Positions 11,205-22,826 of a stretch of DNA of 64,000 nucleotides are shown in pieces (position 1 is the first letter of the stretch; each line of letters starts with the position of its first letter). The translations under genes and the position numbers were made by a program. Below the pieces are notes generated by a model. The model was not told the DNA's origin. It saw only the letters and a program-made list of their open reading frames with translations, and ran no database searches. This DNA is from Gautieria morchelliformis (lineage: Eukaryota; Basidiomycota; Agaricomycetes; Gomphales; Gomphaceae): assembly GCA_015179125.1 (NCBI GenBank), contig WHVA01000173.1, positions 62,001 to 126,000 of the forward strand, written 5' to 3'.

Positions 11205-14200
11205 GGTTATGGGCCCCGGCCCTACCTTCTGAACGCATAATCTACTGTGACAATGCCAGCTATGCCTCTCGAGAAAATGAATAATTACCAGTCAAGTACT
11301 GGTACTGCCTATTCGGTGTTCCCAAAGTTGCACCATGACAATTACTTTTCATGGAGCGCAAGCATGGAGTCGATGTTGCGATCCCTCAACCAGTGGGAGG
11401 TCGTGATGGGAAGAGTTCCAAGTCCAACACGAGCTGATTCGAAAGCTCCTACTGATGAGGAGCTAGAGCTAGAAGAAGCTTGGACGCTCCGGATGGAGCG
11501 TGCGTACACAGAAATTGATCTGCGTCTTGAAGAACAGCAACGGACGGCGATTCGAGATAATCGCGACCCATGTTTGGCCTGGAACACACTGCATACAGTG
11601 TATGGCAATCATTTAGCAAATACGAGAGCGTCGCTGCTTGGAGAGATCACTCACATTCATTACGACGGTTCTGGAATCATGGAGCATAAAGCTAGGATGG
11701 ACTCACTATGGTTGAGGCTTATAGAAGCCGGCCATCCAGTCCCGGAGCCGCTCTATCTTAGCTTCTTTGTCAACACCCTCCTAGAGGAGTTTGACGCAGT
11801 TACGAATACCATCGACTGGGATCATGACTCGGTGGCTGAATTGGTTAGTTATCTGCGTCAGGGGGAGATAAGGAAGGGTTTGCACACTGCCACAGAAGGC
11901 TCGGCATTTGCTGTAGCGAAAAAGAAACAGCAGAAGCCTGGATCGACCTCAGCTTCAACTTCGCAGGGGGCCTCACAAGGCACCTCGCAGGGTGCGAAGG
12001 GGAGCACGCCGAAGAAGTCCTCGGGACGCTCCGGCAAATGTTATAACTGTGGAGATCAAGGTCATTTCCCCAAAAATTGTTCCTCTCCCAAGAAAAAGAG
12101 GGACGGCGGTTTGCAACAGGATACAAAGAAGGACTCACAGTCCAGCGAACAAGACAAAATAAAGCCTCTGGCTCTACAACCACGAGGTCTATTCTCTACG
12201 ATTGAGACCTCGATGTTTATGGGAGAGAGCCCTGTCACGAGGCGATGTTTTATAGACATGGCAGCATCGGGCAATTTTGTGCCCAGGATAGAGGACTTAC
12301 ACAGCTTCGAGCCATTTCCCCATCCCAAAGCATTTACAGTGGCGAACGGGGGCGAAGTAACCTCTCGAGGGATGGGAATAATCAAAATAAACGTCAGTGG
12401 CGACAAAGGATCATATATCGTCGACGTACCACATGTTCAATGGGCGCTGGATATCCATACGCATTTATTTTCCCCAGGTCAATTGATCAAGGGTGGTTTT
12501 ACGGTCTATTTGCACAGGACCGGCTGCATTTTGAAGGATCCTGCTGATCGGTTATTAGCAGACATCCATGAGCAGGGTAATACTTACCCTGCAAGTTTCT
12601 CGATTGTGCAGCCAAGCTCCCCTCTCCCGATCATAAACGCTGTGCATGAGCCTACGGCCGAGGATCTGGAGGATCGCCTTGATCAGACCTATATTGCGTA
12701 TACAGCGAAGGCTGACAATGATGTCATGCGTTGGCCTCAGCGTCTAGGTCATTTGAATGTCGCCGACGTACGTACTTTGGCTCGGAATCATGCCACGGGT
12801 ATCGAAATTGAGGAAGATACAGTCGGAAGTGCTGACTGTTTAGCTTGCATCCATGGAAAACAGCATAAGTTGCCGTTTAAACTTGGAAGAACTCGTGCTA
12901 CTCACATTGGAGAGTTAGTACATATGGATCTTGCTGGTCCCATGGAAACAACGAGCTTCGATGGAAAGAAATATTTCCTCATCATCGTTGATGATTACTC
13001 CCGTGGAATATGGGTGGAAGCACTCACCCTGAAGTCCGAAGTAGTCTCCAAATCCGCAATTTTGTTCGCGTGTTCGAGACCGGATACGGAGCGAAGGTTC
13101 GAAGTTTCATGGCAGATAATGGGACGGAATTTGTTAATTCAGACATGAACCGATTCATCAAAGAGAAAGGAATCACCTTGTACACGTCCATCCCGTACAC
13201 TCATAAACAAAACGGAGTCGCCGAGAGAGCGATCCGTACGATCACAGAGGGGGCACGTGCTATGCTTTATGCATCCAAGCTGCCAAAATATCTGTGGTCA
13301 GTAGCTGTCAAAATGATGTCATACCTTCGCAACAGATCGCCGGCTTGGGCAAATAATGGGGTCACGCCTCTTGAGCGTATTACTGGACAGAAGCCAGACC
13401 TCGCCCATATCAAGGTCTTTGGCTGTCCTGTCAGTGTCGCAGTCCCAAAAGAAAAACGAAAGAAATGGGAAAATCGCTCACGTATGGGGTATATGGTAGG
13501 ATACGAGCCTTATCCGTCTGGGTACCTTATTTGGTATCCAGGGTCAAAGCGGATAGAGAAGGGTAGAGATGTGTTCTTCCATGAGGAAGCCATAGTGCCT
13601 GCTACACCTACATTGTACGGTGAGGATGATGCGCCTCGCAACGTGGATGAACAACAAAATGTAGTGAAAACCGCTAACGCACCTGTTGTGGCTCCCAAAG
13701 CAACCCAACGGCTTTTCATACGCATCCCAGTGCATCCCCCTCCCGTCAAATACGGTCCTGAAGATCAGGGCCAAGCCACGATTGAAGAACTAGCCCCGGA
13801 TCAGTTTGAACAGAAGCAATCGACATTAGTGTTGAACGTACCTGATTTCCCACCAGGAACGATGCGATCCGGCAAGCAACGTGGAGCGATCCAATCCTTA
13901 ATAGCAAGCGATGAACAATTCGAAGATTCTATAATGATGTCAGCCAACATTATAGGAGAACCAACAAGTATACACGACGTGTTGAACTTACCTGGAGAAG
14001 AGGGAGAAGCATGGGAACGTGCGTGGCAAGCTGAGTGGCAAAATATGATAGACCATGAAGTGTTTAGCGCACCTGAAACCCCTCCACCAAATACGCAGGT
14101 GCTCAAGACTGGCACAGCGTTGCGTAGGATGCGTCATGATAACAAGATTACTAAGCGCAAGGTTCGAATTGTCGCTAAAGGGTACAGTCAGGTGCCCGGT

Positions 14201-15532
14201 CTCCATTACAATGAGACATACGCTCCAGTTATGCGCTGGGAAACATTCCAGATCATTCTAGCTATTGGTGCAATATACGACATCAATATACGTCAGTTCG
14301 ACATGAAGTCAGCGTACTTACATGGAGTAATTCAGGAGAAGGTGTGGGTTGAGCAGCCAGAAGGGTTTAAAGTGCCGGGAAAGGAACATTTGGCTTTGAG
14401 GTTGAAGAAGGCCCTGTATGGGACGAAACAAGGTGGTAATCAATGGAGGAAGACCCTCGAAGAATTTATGAAGAAGACTCTTGAATGGACTTGCTCTGAG
14501 CATGACCCAGCAGTCTTCTTTAAGGCCTGGGATGACGGATCGTGGGCCATCGTAGGGTTCTGGGTCGATGACGCTACGTCAGTTGGTCACGAAAATCAAC
14601 TCCTCAAACTTGAAGATGCATTTGGTCAACGATTTGGTGTGTCGGGCCAAGGCGACGCGCACTGGATTCTCGGGACAGCTCTCAGTCGAGATGCTAAGTC
14701 AAATTTAATCCGTATCTCGCAGAAAAATTATATTGAGGACATGGCGATAAAATTCAAAGTACAGAATACTAAACCACCCAAAATTCCTATTCCTCTCAGC
14801 ATCGATTTCTCCACAATCGCAAATGATGGCGAACAAAAGAATCAACCAAAGGATTTTCCCTACTGTGAGCTAATCGGCAGTCTAATGTTTGCTGCCACAG
14901 TATCACGCCCCGATATATCACACGCAGTCAATAAACTGGCACGATACTCATCGAATCCCAGTCAAGCTCATTGGAACCTAGCAAAGCGAATCCTTCAGTA
15001 TCTTTATCATACTCACAATCAAAGTCTGTCACTCGGTGGAGAAAAGTCTTCTTTATCTGCGTATTCAGACGCAGATTTCGCTGGAGACTCAGAGGATAGG
15101 AAATCGACGAGTGGATATGCTCTATTTTTGGGTAAAGGTGCCGTTTCGTGGTCCTCAAAGAAGCAGAGTGTCGTTGCTCTTTCTTCAACTGAATCCGAAT
15201 ATATCGCACTCTTGGAAACTGTGCGCGAGGTACTGTGGACACGTCGTCTTCTTCAAGAACTAGGTTTTACCCTCGACGACCCTACTATCATCTGTGAAGA
15301 CAATCAAGAAACGATTGCCTTCGCTAACCACCAAAAGGCCTTACGTCATGTGAAGCATATCGACGTGAAGTACCATTTTATTAGGCATCAAATTGACGAG
15401 GGAACAATACAGCTGAAGTACAAACCCACCTCCGAAATGACCGCAGATATCTTCACTAAGTTCCTTTCCACTTCTTCCTATAACCTTCATGCAGAATCAC
15501 TTGGCCTCACTGCCTCAACGCTCGAGAGGGAG

Positions 15533-15752
15533 TGTTAGGAAACGAGCGTCGAGTAGTTCGGCGTAGTCCGAAGCTTAACTAGGAAATGGTTCGTGCTCGA
15601 TTCTTACTCATTCTGAGACACCCGTATAAGTATGCGTGAATGTATAGTAGCATAGTATTCCCAGTGTCTTTCGCTGCCACTGGGAAGTAAGTACATAGTT
15701 TGTGTAACGAGTATCAAAGCTAACTATAGCTTGTAGTTTACAACTGTCTTTA
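15533..15752 (+). repeat. Copia-1 3' LTR
   Basis: Same length and ends as the copy at 10985-11204, with about 6 differences. It begins directly after the pol stop region. Confidence 0.85.
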
Positions 15753-16491
15753 GTATTGGAGACAGAAGAACGGGCATTATCAATGCATACTTCAGGATCC
15801 TCGATGGCGATGAACGAAACCACACTACCCCCAGGTCCAGTTCTCGGCCCTCCATACATAGACTCATCAGAGAAGATGGGTGATGGGTTGAGAATACGTG
15901 GAAACGGAAGAGACATGAACAGTGTAAGGATCAGAAACGTAGGTAGAAAGGAGATGATTCAAGCGAGAGTGAAGACACACCAGGCCAATGTCTGGACACC
16001 TCGAAGCTACCATGGGAGATCGACGAACTCACGTCTCCCACTCGACTCACCCACCGCTCAGAGAAACGCAAGAGTTACTTCGACTCTTCGTAGAAGACCG
16101 CCACGCCGTATGTGCCTCATGTCGCCAGAACGGACATGTCGAGGCCAAATGCCAGAAAGTGCTGCACCCACTGAAGTTACACTAGCTCTGAAAAGACCCT
16201 GATTTGCGCGTGACTTTCTTTGGGAGGACCACGAAATTGGTGAATCGCCTCCCGCTCAAGCTTCAGAGACAGCCCCTCCAGTCCTGAGTGTACAAGAATA
16301 TGAATTGAGAAATGCTACAGCTATGGCTACCATTCATGGACACCCTGAACTGTTTAAAATAGTAACTCCCACTAATGTTGACCGATTCCAATATTTACTT
16401 CGCTCGCATTCAAATCGAGCCCTGGTAATGTCTATGCAAAGGCTTCAGTGAAGGCTTCTGGCCTTGGGCCGACACGTCCAAACCTGGTTAC
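15753..16491 (+). mobile_element. RT-type element, middle part (knuckle and pre-RT region)
   Basis: A possible zinc knuckle, CASCRQNGHVEAKC, is translated at about 16110-16155. Further on come HPELFKIVTPTNVDRF and, just before position 16491, a motif around WADTSKPGY like that found ahead of the reverse transcriptase in some mushroom retroelements. Removing family X at 16492-22805 makes the text continue as PETWDNSH at 22806, which supports one host element. The class is uncertain (possibly DIRS-like). It is a broken fossil, truncated soon after 22830 by Gypsy sequence. Confidence 0.4.
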
Positions 16492-16737
16492 GGCGGATGC
16501 TCACAACTTTTTATTACCTGTAGCTTCACCCATTTTATTCTCAAATTATAGAAAAGAAGAGGACGAAAGTATATGCCAATCTTATTGTTGGGCTATAAAT
16601 AATTTTTATTTTGTCCCTCCCCAAGCGGCCGCTCCGCCGACGAGAACGCCGATGCCAATTTTTACGTCTCTTCTTATTTTTTCTACCCACTTTTAATATA
16701 CACTATATCATTATAACTATTCATATATATTACAAAT

Positions 16738-17351
16738 TAATATAAATCAGAGTAAGGGGTGGGGTCGAGTGAATAATGATGTGATAAAGATCTCAAGCAG
16801 TGTTCTAGTGAGAGATAAGAGCAATGTTCTAGAGTTCTAGATTTAAGCAATGTTCTTGGTGCAATAAGAGTTGAGGAGGAAACAATAATAGTCCAAAGAA
16901 GCTTATGACTCGAAGCTCTAGGGAAAAAGATTGTTAAGTCACTTGTTTATTCGTATCTAGAGTCCAAGTATTTAAGCAGTGTAGGATAGGGGGAAATAAT
17001 CATGTGTGAGTGTAATAATCATGTGAAATATGATGCTACTTAGGGGATAGGAGCATAATGATGTCAACAGTGATGCAACAGCTCCTATATGGCTAATCTC
17101 TTCATAAATGATGGAGATGATGCAATAAATGATGTCAGACCAGTGGAATGATGACTCGACTCGATAATAGGCATGAAAATGAACTCTTAACTCAATGGTA
17201 CGCATGTCTGCGCCTCGACTCGATGTTTGACTCATGGTACGCATGTATGCGCCTCGACTCGACTTGGAATGATGGGAAAATAAGGTGAGTGATAAGAGAA
17301 ATGAGAAGTGAGATTGTCCTGATTGAAACTGTCCTTCCTCCTCCAATAACA
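16738..17351 (-). repeat. Copia-2 3' LTR
   Basis: In element sense it starts TGTTATTGGAGGAGG and ends GATTTATATTA. It appears identical to 21877-22490, including a 126-codon open stretch that I regard as incidental. Confidence 0.9.
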
Positions 17352-17358
17352 CTCCCCC

Positions 17359-20300
17359 TCAAACTCGACGTATTCCTAGGAATTCTAGGATATGGAGATG
17401 TTTGCGTGGAGATAATGGCTTTGTGAGAATGTCCGCAGGATTGTCCATCGCAGGAATATAATGTAGTTTGATGTTCCCATTGGTGATCTGTTCCTTTGTA
17501 TAATGGAAGTGAACATCAATATGTTTTGTGCGACTGTTATTGATGTTGTCTTGGGAAAATGCGATGGAGGATTGGTTGTCGGTAAATATGGTGATGGGAG
17601 CAAGGTTATGCTGAAAATCTTTTCCCATTCTTATAAGCCATATTCCTTCTGCTGATGCAAAGGATCCTGCAACCAGTTCCGATTCCATTGATGATCGGCT
17701 CACAAGATTCTGTTTCTTTGATGCCCAAGAGATAGGGCCACCATTGAACATAAAAACCCATCCTGTGGTAGACTTCCTATCATCCTTGTCTCCTGCGAAG
17801 TCTGCGTCTGTGAATCCTGCAAGTCCATGAGCATATCCCTTTGTACCATCACCATGACTTGAGAATGTAATGCCAAATTCTTTTGTGTTGATTAAGTAGC
17901 GTAGAATTCGTTTGGCAGCTTCCCAGTGAGTGATGTTGGGTTTGGATGCAAATTGTGCACATTTGTTGACTGCATAGGATATGTCTGGTCGAGTGGCCAC
18001 TGCACAGTAGTTGAGACTTCCAATCAATGATGAATAAGATATATCCATAATATCATTTGGATTGGTGGAGATTCTGAATTCAATGTTTGGGTCCATAGGT
18101 GAGTTTGTAGCACGTCCAGCTGTAACATCGAATCGTTTTGAAATAGAGTTGATAAAGGATGGTTGGGAAATGTGAATGGTACCCAGTTCTTGATTCCTGA
18201 CGATTCGAATTCCCAAAAGCCGGCTTGGTTCACCTAGGTCTTGGATATCAAAGCTCCCCCTCACATCTCTGATCATTTTCTCCATTGTTTCCTTGGAATT
18301 CGCAGCCATTAATCCATCATCCACATACCAGCCCACTACAGCCACCTCTCCTTTGTCTCCAAACCTGAAAAACATTGTTTGATCTGCTTCCCCTGCCTTG
18401 AACCCCATCTTCTCTAATTCCTTCCTCAAAGTATTGTGCCACACTCTTCCTGATTGTTTCAACCCATAGATCCCCTTGTTTAACTTGCAGACAAGATGTT
18501 CCTCTCCTGGCTTGATAAAACCCTCTGGTTGGCGCATATACACAGTGTCCTCAAGTTTGCCATTGAGATATGCGCCCTTTACATCCACATGGCGCAGTTC
18601 AAGGTTGTACTTGCAACCTAATGCAAGAATGAGTCGAATTGAGGTTAATCTGATAGTGGGGGAGAATGTTTCTTGATAATCGATGCCTGGAACTTGTGAA
18701 AAGCCTTGTGCCACTAGTCTTGATTTGAAATTGTTTATATCGCCTATATTGTCTCGTTTGACTCTGAAAACCCAACGGCATCCTATAATATTCGTGTTCG
18801 GAGGACATTCGACCAGGGTCCAGGTATAGTAACCTGTGAGTGTGTCGTATTCCACCTCGCATGATTTCCTCCACTGTGATGCATTTTCCGAGCTCATAGC
18901 CTCCTTGTAGTTGCTTGGTTCATCCTCTGCAAGAGTCACGAATGCTGCTTCCACCTCCTCAAGTTCCTTCCTCCCATGCGCCATAGCAATCATCTCTTTC
19001 ATCAGTGCTGCGTGTCTCCTTCCTCTTCCATACTCCACATTCGATGGATCCATCCATGGACCTTTGGAAAAATCTTTTGGAGCGATTTCTTCTTCAATTT
19101 CTTCCTCTTCTGCCTCTCTGTCTTCTTCCTCTGTTCTCAGCTCCACTCCTTCGATCTCTTCCTCATGCTCTATCTTCTTCTCCTCCTCTTCGACTTGTTG
19201 TAATATTCCAGTTGTATCAGTCCTGTCAACGAATGGTAATTCTTCATCATACTGCCATTCTTGTACAGGCCTCGGCTCCTCAGGCTGGAAAATAACAGGG
19301 AGTCTGGATTCACGTTGCCAGAGTGTAGGTGTGTCGTCTGCATCGGTTCCATGAATAGAGACTCGTTCTATGTGATTCAGCTCATCAAAGACAACGTCCC
19401 TGGACTTCAGCAGTGTATGTGTGCGTGGAACCCAGACCTTGTAAGCCTTGGAATTGTCGAAATATCCAACAAATATTCCTTCCACTGACTTGTAATCTCC
19501 CTTTCTCCTTGTTGCTTTAGGAATCAAGGCCCAGCACTTGGAGCCATAAGTGCGAAGCCAATTCACCTTTGGTTTTACTAGCCAGAAGGCCTCATAAGGT
19601 GATTTGTTGATCCTATGATGCAGAATTCGATTTTTGACAAAATTGACCGTGTGCACTCCAGAGACCCAAAATCGATTCGAGAGTCCAGCATCATGCTGAA
19701 GGGTTAATGCTCCTTCTTGAAGGGTCCTGTTGTACCTTTCAGCAATGGCATTATGCTCTGGAGTATAGGGAGAAGTGGTTTGATGAGCGATTCCAAGGTC
19801 TTTGCATAACTTCTGAAATTCCTTCCCCATATATTCTCCTCCATTATCTGTCCTCACTCTCCTCACATCCTCTCCTTTCTGCTTCTTCAACCATGCAATA
19901 TATCCCTTGAATGAATTGGTAACAGTGGCACATTCCTTGTTCTTCAAGAAATCAATACTGACATAGCGAGTTTTGTGATCAATCCAGGTCACAAAATATC
20001 GAAAGCCATTGATGGAGACGTCGAATGGACCACACAGGTCAGAGGAAATGATATCTCCAATTTTCTCTGGCAATTCTTCTGTACTTTTGAAAGGTGCGCG
20101 TGTCTGCTTGCCAAAGGGACAGTTTGAGCATTGGCTCATGTACTGGTCCTCCTCCACATCAGGGAGTCCATCAACTGTCTGCAACCTCGACATAGTCTCC
20201 AGTGTTGATGGTGCGGCATGTGCAAGCCTATGATGCCAAAGTGTAAGCTCACTTGGCTCACCAGAATATTCCACAGTCTCTACAGGGTGTTGAACTGATG

Positions 20301-21852
20301 TTGCCATATATGCGAATAAATTGTTGATTTTTGTTCCTTTTGCAACAATTTCCCCATTATAGAGCAGTGAAGTGTCCCCTCGACTGAAAACCACATCTAC
20401 ATTTGCTGTTGTCATCCTCCCAACAGAAAGTAGATTGGCATCAAGTTTTGGGACAAAAATGACATTTTGCAATGTCAACTCCAAGGGTGGTAGGTTCATA
20501 GACTCATCACTTTGAAGTGTGATGCGAATTGTCCCCTTTTGACTAGCCTCGAAGGCCTCACCACTTGCAGTCTCGACCAATATAGTAGGAGTCGAGTGGA
20601 TTTCATCAAAGAGTTCCAATCTGCCGCATATATGACTTGATGCTGCAGAGTCCACCAACCACATATGAGATCTGTCTTGTATGGCTGATAGAGCTGATGT
20701 CTTTGTGGATAAGACAATACTTTTGGATTGGTCTTCTTCTTCAGAGATATATGCCATCATAACAATATTCTTTGTCGATGCATTGGCAAATCTTGATGAT
20801 GGCACTGAAGAATTATTTGAAGAATTGTTGGCTCCTGCAGGCACAGTTTGATGCATCTGTGAGGCAGCTGTTGGAGAGTTCCAAACAGGAGCTGATCGAT
20901 TGCCACTTCCTCCCGGCCAAATACCCCCTCTTCCACCTCTTGCAACACTTGCTCCTCGACCCCTACCTCCCCATGGGTCTTGTCCTGCCAGCCCCCCTCC
21001 TGGTGCGAAACATCTTGAAGCTGAATGACCCTCCTTTCCACAATTATTACAGTTGTAAAATGGTCTTTGATTGTTATTTGTTGGATAGGGGGTGTTCCAT
21101 GGTTTTGTGGTGGGGTATGCAGAGTTATTAGGTCGTCCTACACCCTTTGATTGTACCACAAAAGCCGTAGCAGCTTGATTCGATATTTCCACCGCACTTA
21201 AATCCGCCTCATGAGCCTCTAGCTTCTCCTCAATGACATCTATGTCCCCAGTGATCATCCTGATGGTTTGAGCGATAGGCCTCCAGGATTCAGGTACATT
21301 CCTGAGGACAGTGGCAGCATGGGTAGAATCAGCAATGATCTCACCCATTTTTGCCAATTGATTCCTGTACTCCTTCATTATAGTGAGGTAGGAGGAGACA
21401 GATTGTCCTTCGGTCATGTGATAATTTTCATATCTTGTGCGAATGATGCTGATTTTGCTAGGGTCTGTAGACTCGAATTTCCTTGTCAGGATCTCCCATG
21501 CTATAGCTGAAGATTCTGTAGAGTCGATGGCTGTTTGGAGTTCAGGGGTAATACACAGGAGTATTTGGCTATAAGCCACATTGTTCCTGTCGTGCCACTC
21601 GTCCTGGAGTTGAGTTAATGGAATATTACCAACAGTCTCAACCCCATTGAGGATTACTACAGCCCTGTTGGTGACATCTGGATAGTCATCTGCTCCTGTG
21701 ATCATTCTGTAAAGGCCTCTGTCTCGAGAAGTAGCCAACAACTCTCTCTTCCAAGACATCCAGTTATCCTTACTCAGCTTTGGTTTTATATCCCTAAACT
21801 TGTGGATATCATGTTTAGGATGAGGGAGGGCGGTCATGATCTGTTGGGCCAT
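17359..21852 (-). CDS. Copia-2 Gag-Pol polyprotein, 1497 aa
   Basis: Polyprotein of a Ty1/Copia retrotransposon, made as one frame starting at 21852. Approximate order: Gag of the UBN2 type (residues 1-240), CCHC knuckle CNNCGKEGHSASRC (about 270), aspartic protease with DSAASSH (about 400), GAG-pre-integrase with HHRLAHA (about 540), integrase core with SSDLCGPF, RTDNGGEY and PEHNAIAERYN (about 600-760), an acidic Glu-rich linker (about 880-930), Copia reverse transcriptase with VDVKGAYLNG and YVDDGLMA (about 1030-1270), and RNase H with FTDADFAGDKDDRKSTTG and ADILTKPLS near the end. All blocks expected for the family are present in the right order. The acidic linker is unusually long. Confidence 0.95.
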   Translation of the reverse strand: MAQQIMTALPHPKHDIHKFRDIKPKLSKDNWMSWKRELLATSRDRGLYRMITGADDYPDVTNRAVVILNGVETVGNIPLTQLQDEWHDRNNVAYSQILLCITPELQTAIDSTESSAIAWEILTRKFESTDPSKISIIRTRYENYHMTEGQSVSSYLTIMKEYRNQLAKMGEIIADSTHAATVLRNVPESWRPIAQTIRMITGDIDVIEEKLEAHEADLSAVEISNQAATAFVVQSKGVGRPNNSAYPTTKPWNTPYPTNNNQRPFYNCNNCGKEGHSASRCFAPGGGLAGQDPWGGRGRGASVARGGRGGIWPGGSGNRSAPVWNSPTAASQMHQTVPAGANNSSNNSSVPSSRFANASTKNIVMMAYISEEEDQSKSIVLSTKTSALSAIQDRSHMWLVDSAASSHICGRLELFDEIHSTPTILVETASGEAFEASQKGTIRITLQSDESMNLPPLELTLQNVIFVPKLDANLLSVGRMTTANVDVVFSRGDTSLLYNGEIVAKGTKINNLFAYMATSVQHPVETVEYSGEPSELTLWHHRLAHAAPSTLETMSRLQTVDGLPDVEEDQYMSQCSNCPFGKQTRAPFKSTEELPEKIGDIISSDLCGPFDVSINGFRYFVTWIDHKTRYVSIDFLKNKECATVTNSFKGYIAWLKKQKGEDVRRVRTDNGGEYMGKEFQKLCKDLGIAHQTTSPYTPEHNAIAERYNRTLQEGALTLQHDAGLSNRFWVSGVHTVNFVKNRILHHRINKSPYEAFWLVKPKVNWLRTYGSKCWALIPKATRRKGDYKSVEGIFVGYFDNSKAYKVWVPRTHTLLKSRDVVFDELNHIERVSIHGTDADDTPTLWQRESRLPVIFQPEEPRPVQEWQYDEELPFVDRTDTTGILQQVEEEEKKIEHEEEIEGVELRTEEEDREAEEEEIEEEIAPKDFSKGPWMDPSNVEYGRGRRHAALMKEMIAMAHGRKELEEVEAAFVTLAEDEPSNYKEAMSSENASQWRKSCEVEYDTLTGYYTWTLVECPPNTNIIGCRWVFRVKRDNIGDINNFKSRLVAQGFSQVPGIDYQETFSPTIRLTSIRLILALGCKYNLELRHVDVKGAYLNGKLEDTVYMRQPEGFIKPGEEHLVCKLNKGIYGLKQSGRVWHNTLRKELEKMGFKAGEADQTMFFRFGDKGEVAVVGWYVDDGLMAANSKETMEKMIRDVRGSFDIQDLGEPSRLLGIRIVRNQELGTIHISQPSFINSISKRFDVTAGRATNSPMDPNIEFRISTNPNDIMDISYSSLIGSLNYCAVATRPDISYAVNKCAQFASKPNITHWEAAKRILRYLINTKEFGITFSSHGDGTKGYAHGLAGFTDADFAGDKDDRKSTTGWVFMFNGGPISWASKKQNLVSRSSMESELVAGSFASAEGIWLIRMGKDFQHNLAPITIFTDNQSSIAFSQDNINNSRTKHIDVHFHYTKEQITNGNIKLHYIPAMDNPADILTKPLSPRKHLHILEFLGIRRV

Positions 21853-21876
21853 GAAAAGTCGATGAGACTCTTAATC

Positions 21877-22490
21877 TAATATAAATCAGAGTAAGGGGTG
21901 GGGTCGAGTGAATAATGATGTGATAAAGATCTCAAGCAGTGTTCTAGTGAGAGATAAGAGCAATGTTCTAGAGTTCTAGATTTAAGCAATGTTCTTGGTG
22001 CAATAAGAGTTGAGGAGGAAACAATAATAGTCCAAAGAAGCTTATGACTCGAAGCTCTAGGGAAAAAGATTGTTAAGTCACTTGTTTATTCGTATCTAGA
22101 GTCCAAGTATTTAAGCAGTGTAGGATAGGGGGAAATAATCATGTGTGAGTGTAATAATCATGTGAAATATGATGCTACTTAGGGGATAGGAGCATAATGA
22201 TGTCAACAGTGATGCAACAGCTCCTATATGGCTAATCTCTTCATAAATGATGGAGATGATGCAATAAATGATGTCAGACCAGTGGAATGATGACTCGACT
22301 CGATAATAGGCATGAAAATGAACTCTTAACTCAATGGTACGCATGTCTGCGCCTCGACTCGATGTTTGACTCATGGTACGCATGTATGCGCCTCGACTCG
22401 ACTTGGAATGATGGGAAAATAAGGTGAGTGATAAGAGAAATGAGAAGTGAGATTGTCCTGATTGAAACTGTCCTTCCTCCTCCAATAACA
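21877..22490 (-). repeat. Copia-2 5' LTR
   Basis: Twin of 16738-17351. In element sense the sequence after it (21876 downward) is GATTAAGAGTCTCATC, a primer site different from the GGTTATGGGCCC of Copia-1, so a different tRNA is probably used. Confidence 0.9.
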
Positions 22491-22826
22491 CAAATATCTA
22501 CACAACTACTATTACTCCATATGCTAGTCTAATACTCTCTCATTATAACTAGTCATACTAATACTCCTACTCATATCTGTTACAAGTATCTCTCCAAGTA
22601 TCTGTTACTCTATCTTGTAGTCTAATACTCTCTCATATGTATATATATCTTCAAGATGTTTAAATATATACAGAATCATCTAATAACATCTATTATTCTC
22701 CTTATAAATACTACTATATATTCCTATATGTTGTTATTAATACTCTTATAGTATGTATTATATAGTCATATATGCTGTACTACATAACCATTATGATTAT
22801 CCTCCTACCCGGAAACCTGGGATAAC

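Larger units (their letters stand above)
10985..15752 (+). mobile_element. Copia-1, Ty1/Copia element with both LTRs
   Basis: The 220-bp LTRs at 10985-11204 and 15533-15752 both start TGTTAGGAAA and differ at about 6 positions by eye, so it is moderately old. The primer site GGTTATGGGCCC follows the first LTR (11205), suggesting an initiator-tRNA-type primer. The body encodes, in order, Gag with a CCHC knuckle (CYNCGDQGHFPKNC), protease region, GAG-pre-integrase (LGHLNVADVR, CLACIHGKQHK), integrase (LVHMDLAGPM, DNGTEFVN), Copia-type reverse transcriptase (VDDATSVGHE) and RNase H (SDADFAGDSEDRKSTSGY). The element is nearly complete and appears broken about once. No matching target duplication was found (GCATC left, GTATT right). 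Confidence 0.9.
16738..22490 (-). mobile_element. Copia-2, apparently whole and young Ty1/Copia element
   Basis: 614-bp LTRs at 16738-17351 and 21877-22490 look identical by eye. The target duplication CAAAT is perfect (16733-16737 and 22491-22495). A purine-rich tract (GAGGGGGAG on the minus strand) precedes the 3' LTR. The body is one uninterrupted 1497-codon gag-pol frame. No break was seen, so insertion was recent. It sits inside the AT-rich family X element. Confidence 0.95.
16492..22805 (+). mobile_element. Family X element (copy 1), carrying Copia-2
   Basis: Without Copia-2 this is a ~556-bp non-coding AT-rich element beginning GGCGGATGCTCACAAC and ending TATGATTATCCTCC. Its ends are weakly inverted (GGCGGAT against GGAGGAT). 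A 3-bp duplication, TAC, flanks it (16489-16491 and 22806-22808). Related copies are at 38889-41031 and 39223-40805 (nested) and 62846-63422. It encodes nothing and must be moved by an outside transposase. Confidence 0.8.

Noticed and set aside
10980-15757. A target duplication for Copia-1 (GCATC against GTATT)
   Set aside because: Three of five bases agree, which is not enough. The duplication is either eroded or the flanks were rearranged.
16972-17352. 126-codon open frame repeated identically at 22111-22491
   Set aside because: It lies wholly within the twin LTRs of Copia-2 and is duplicated only because the LTRs are. It has no domain and includes the LTR terminus.
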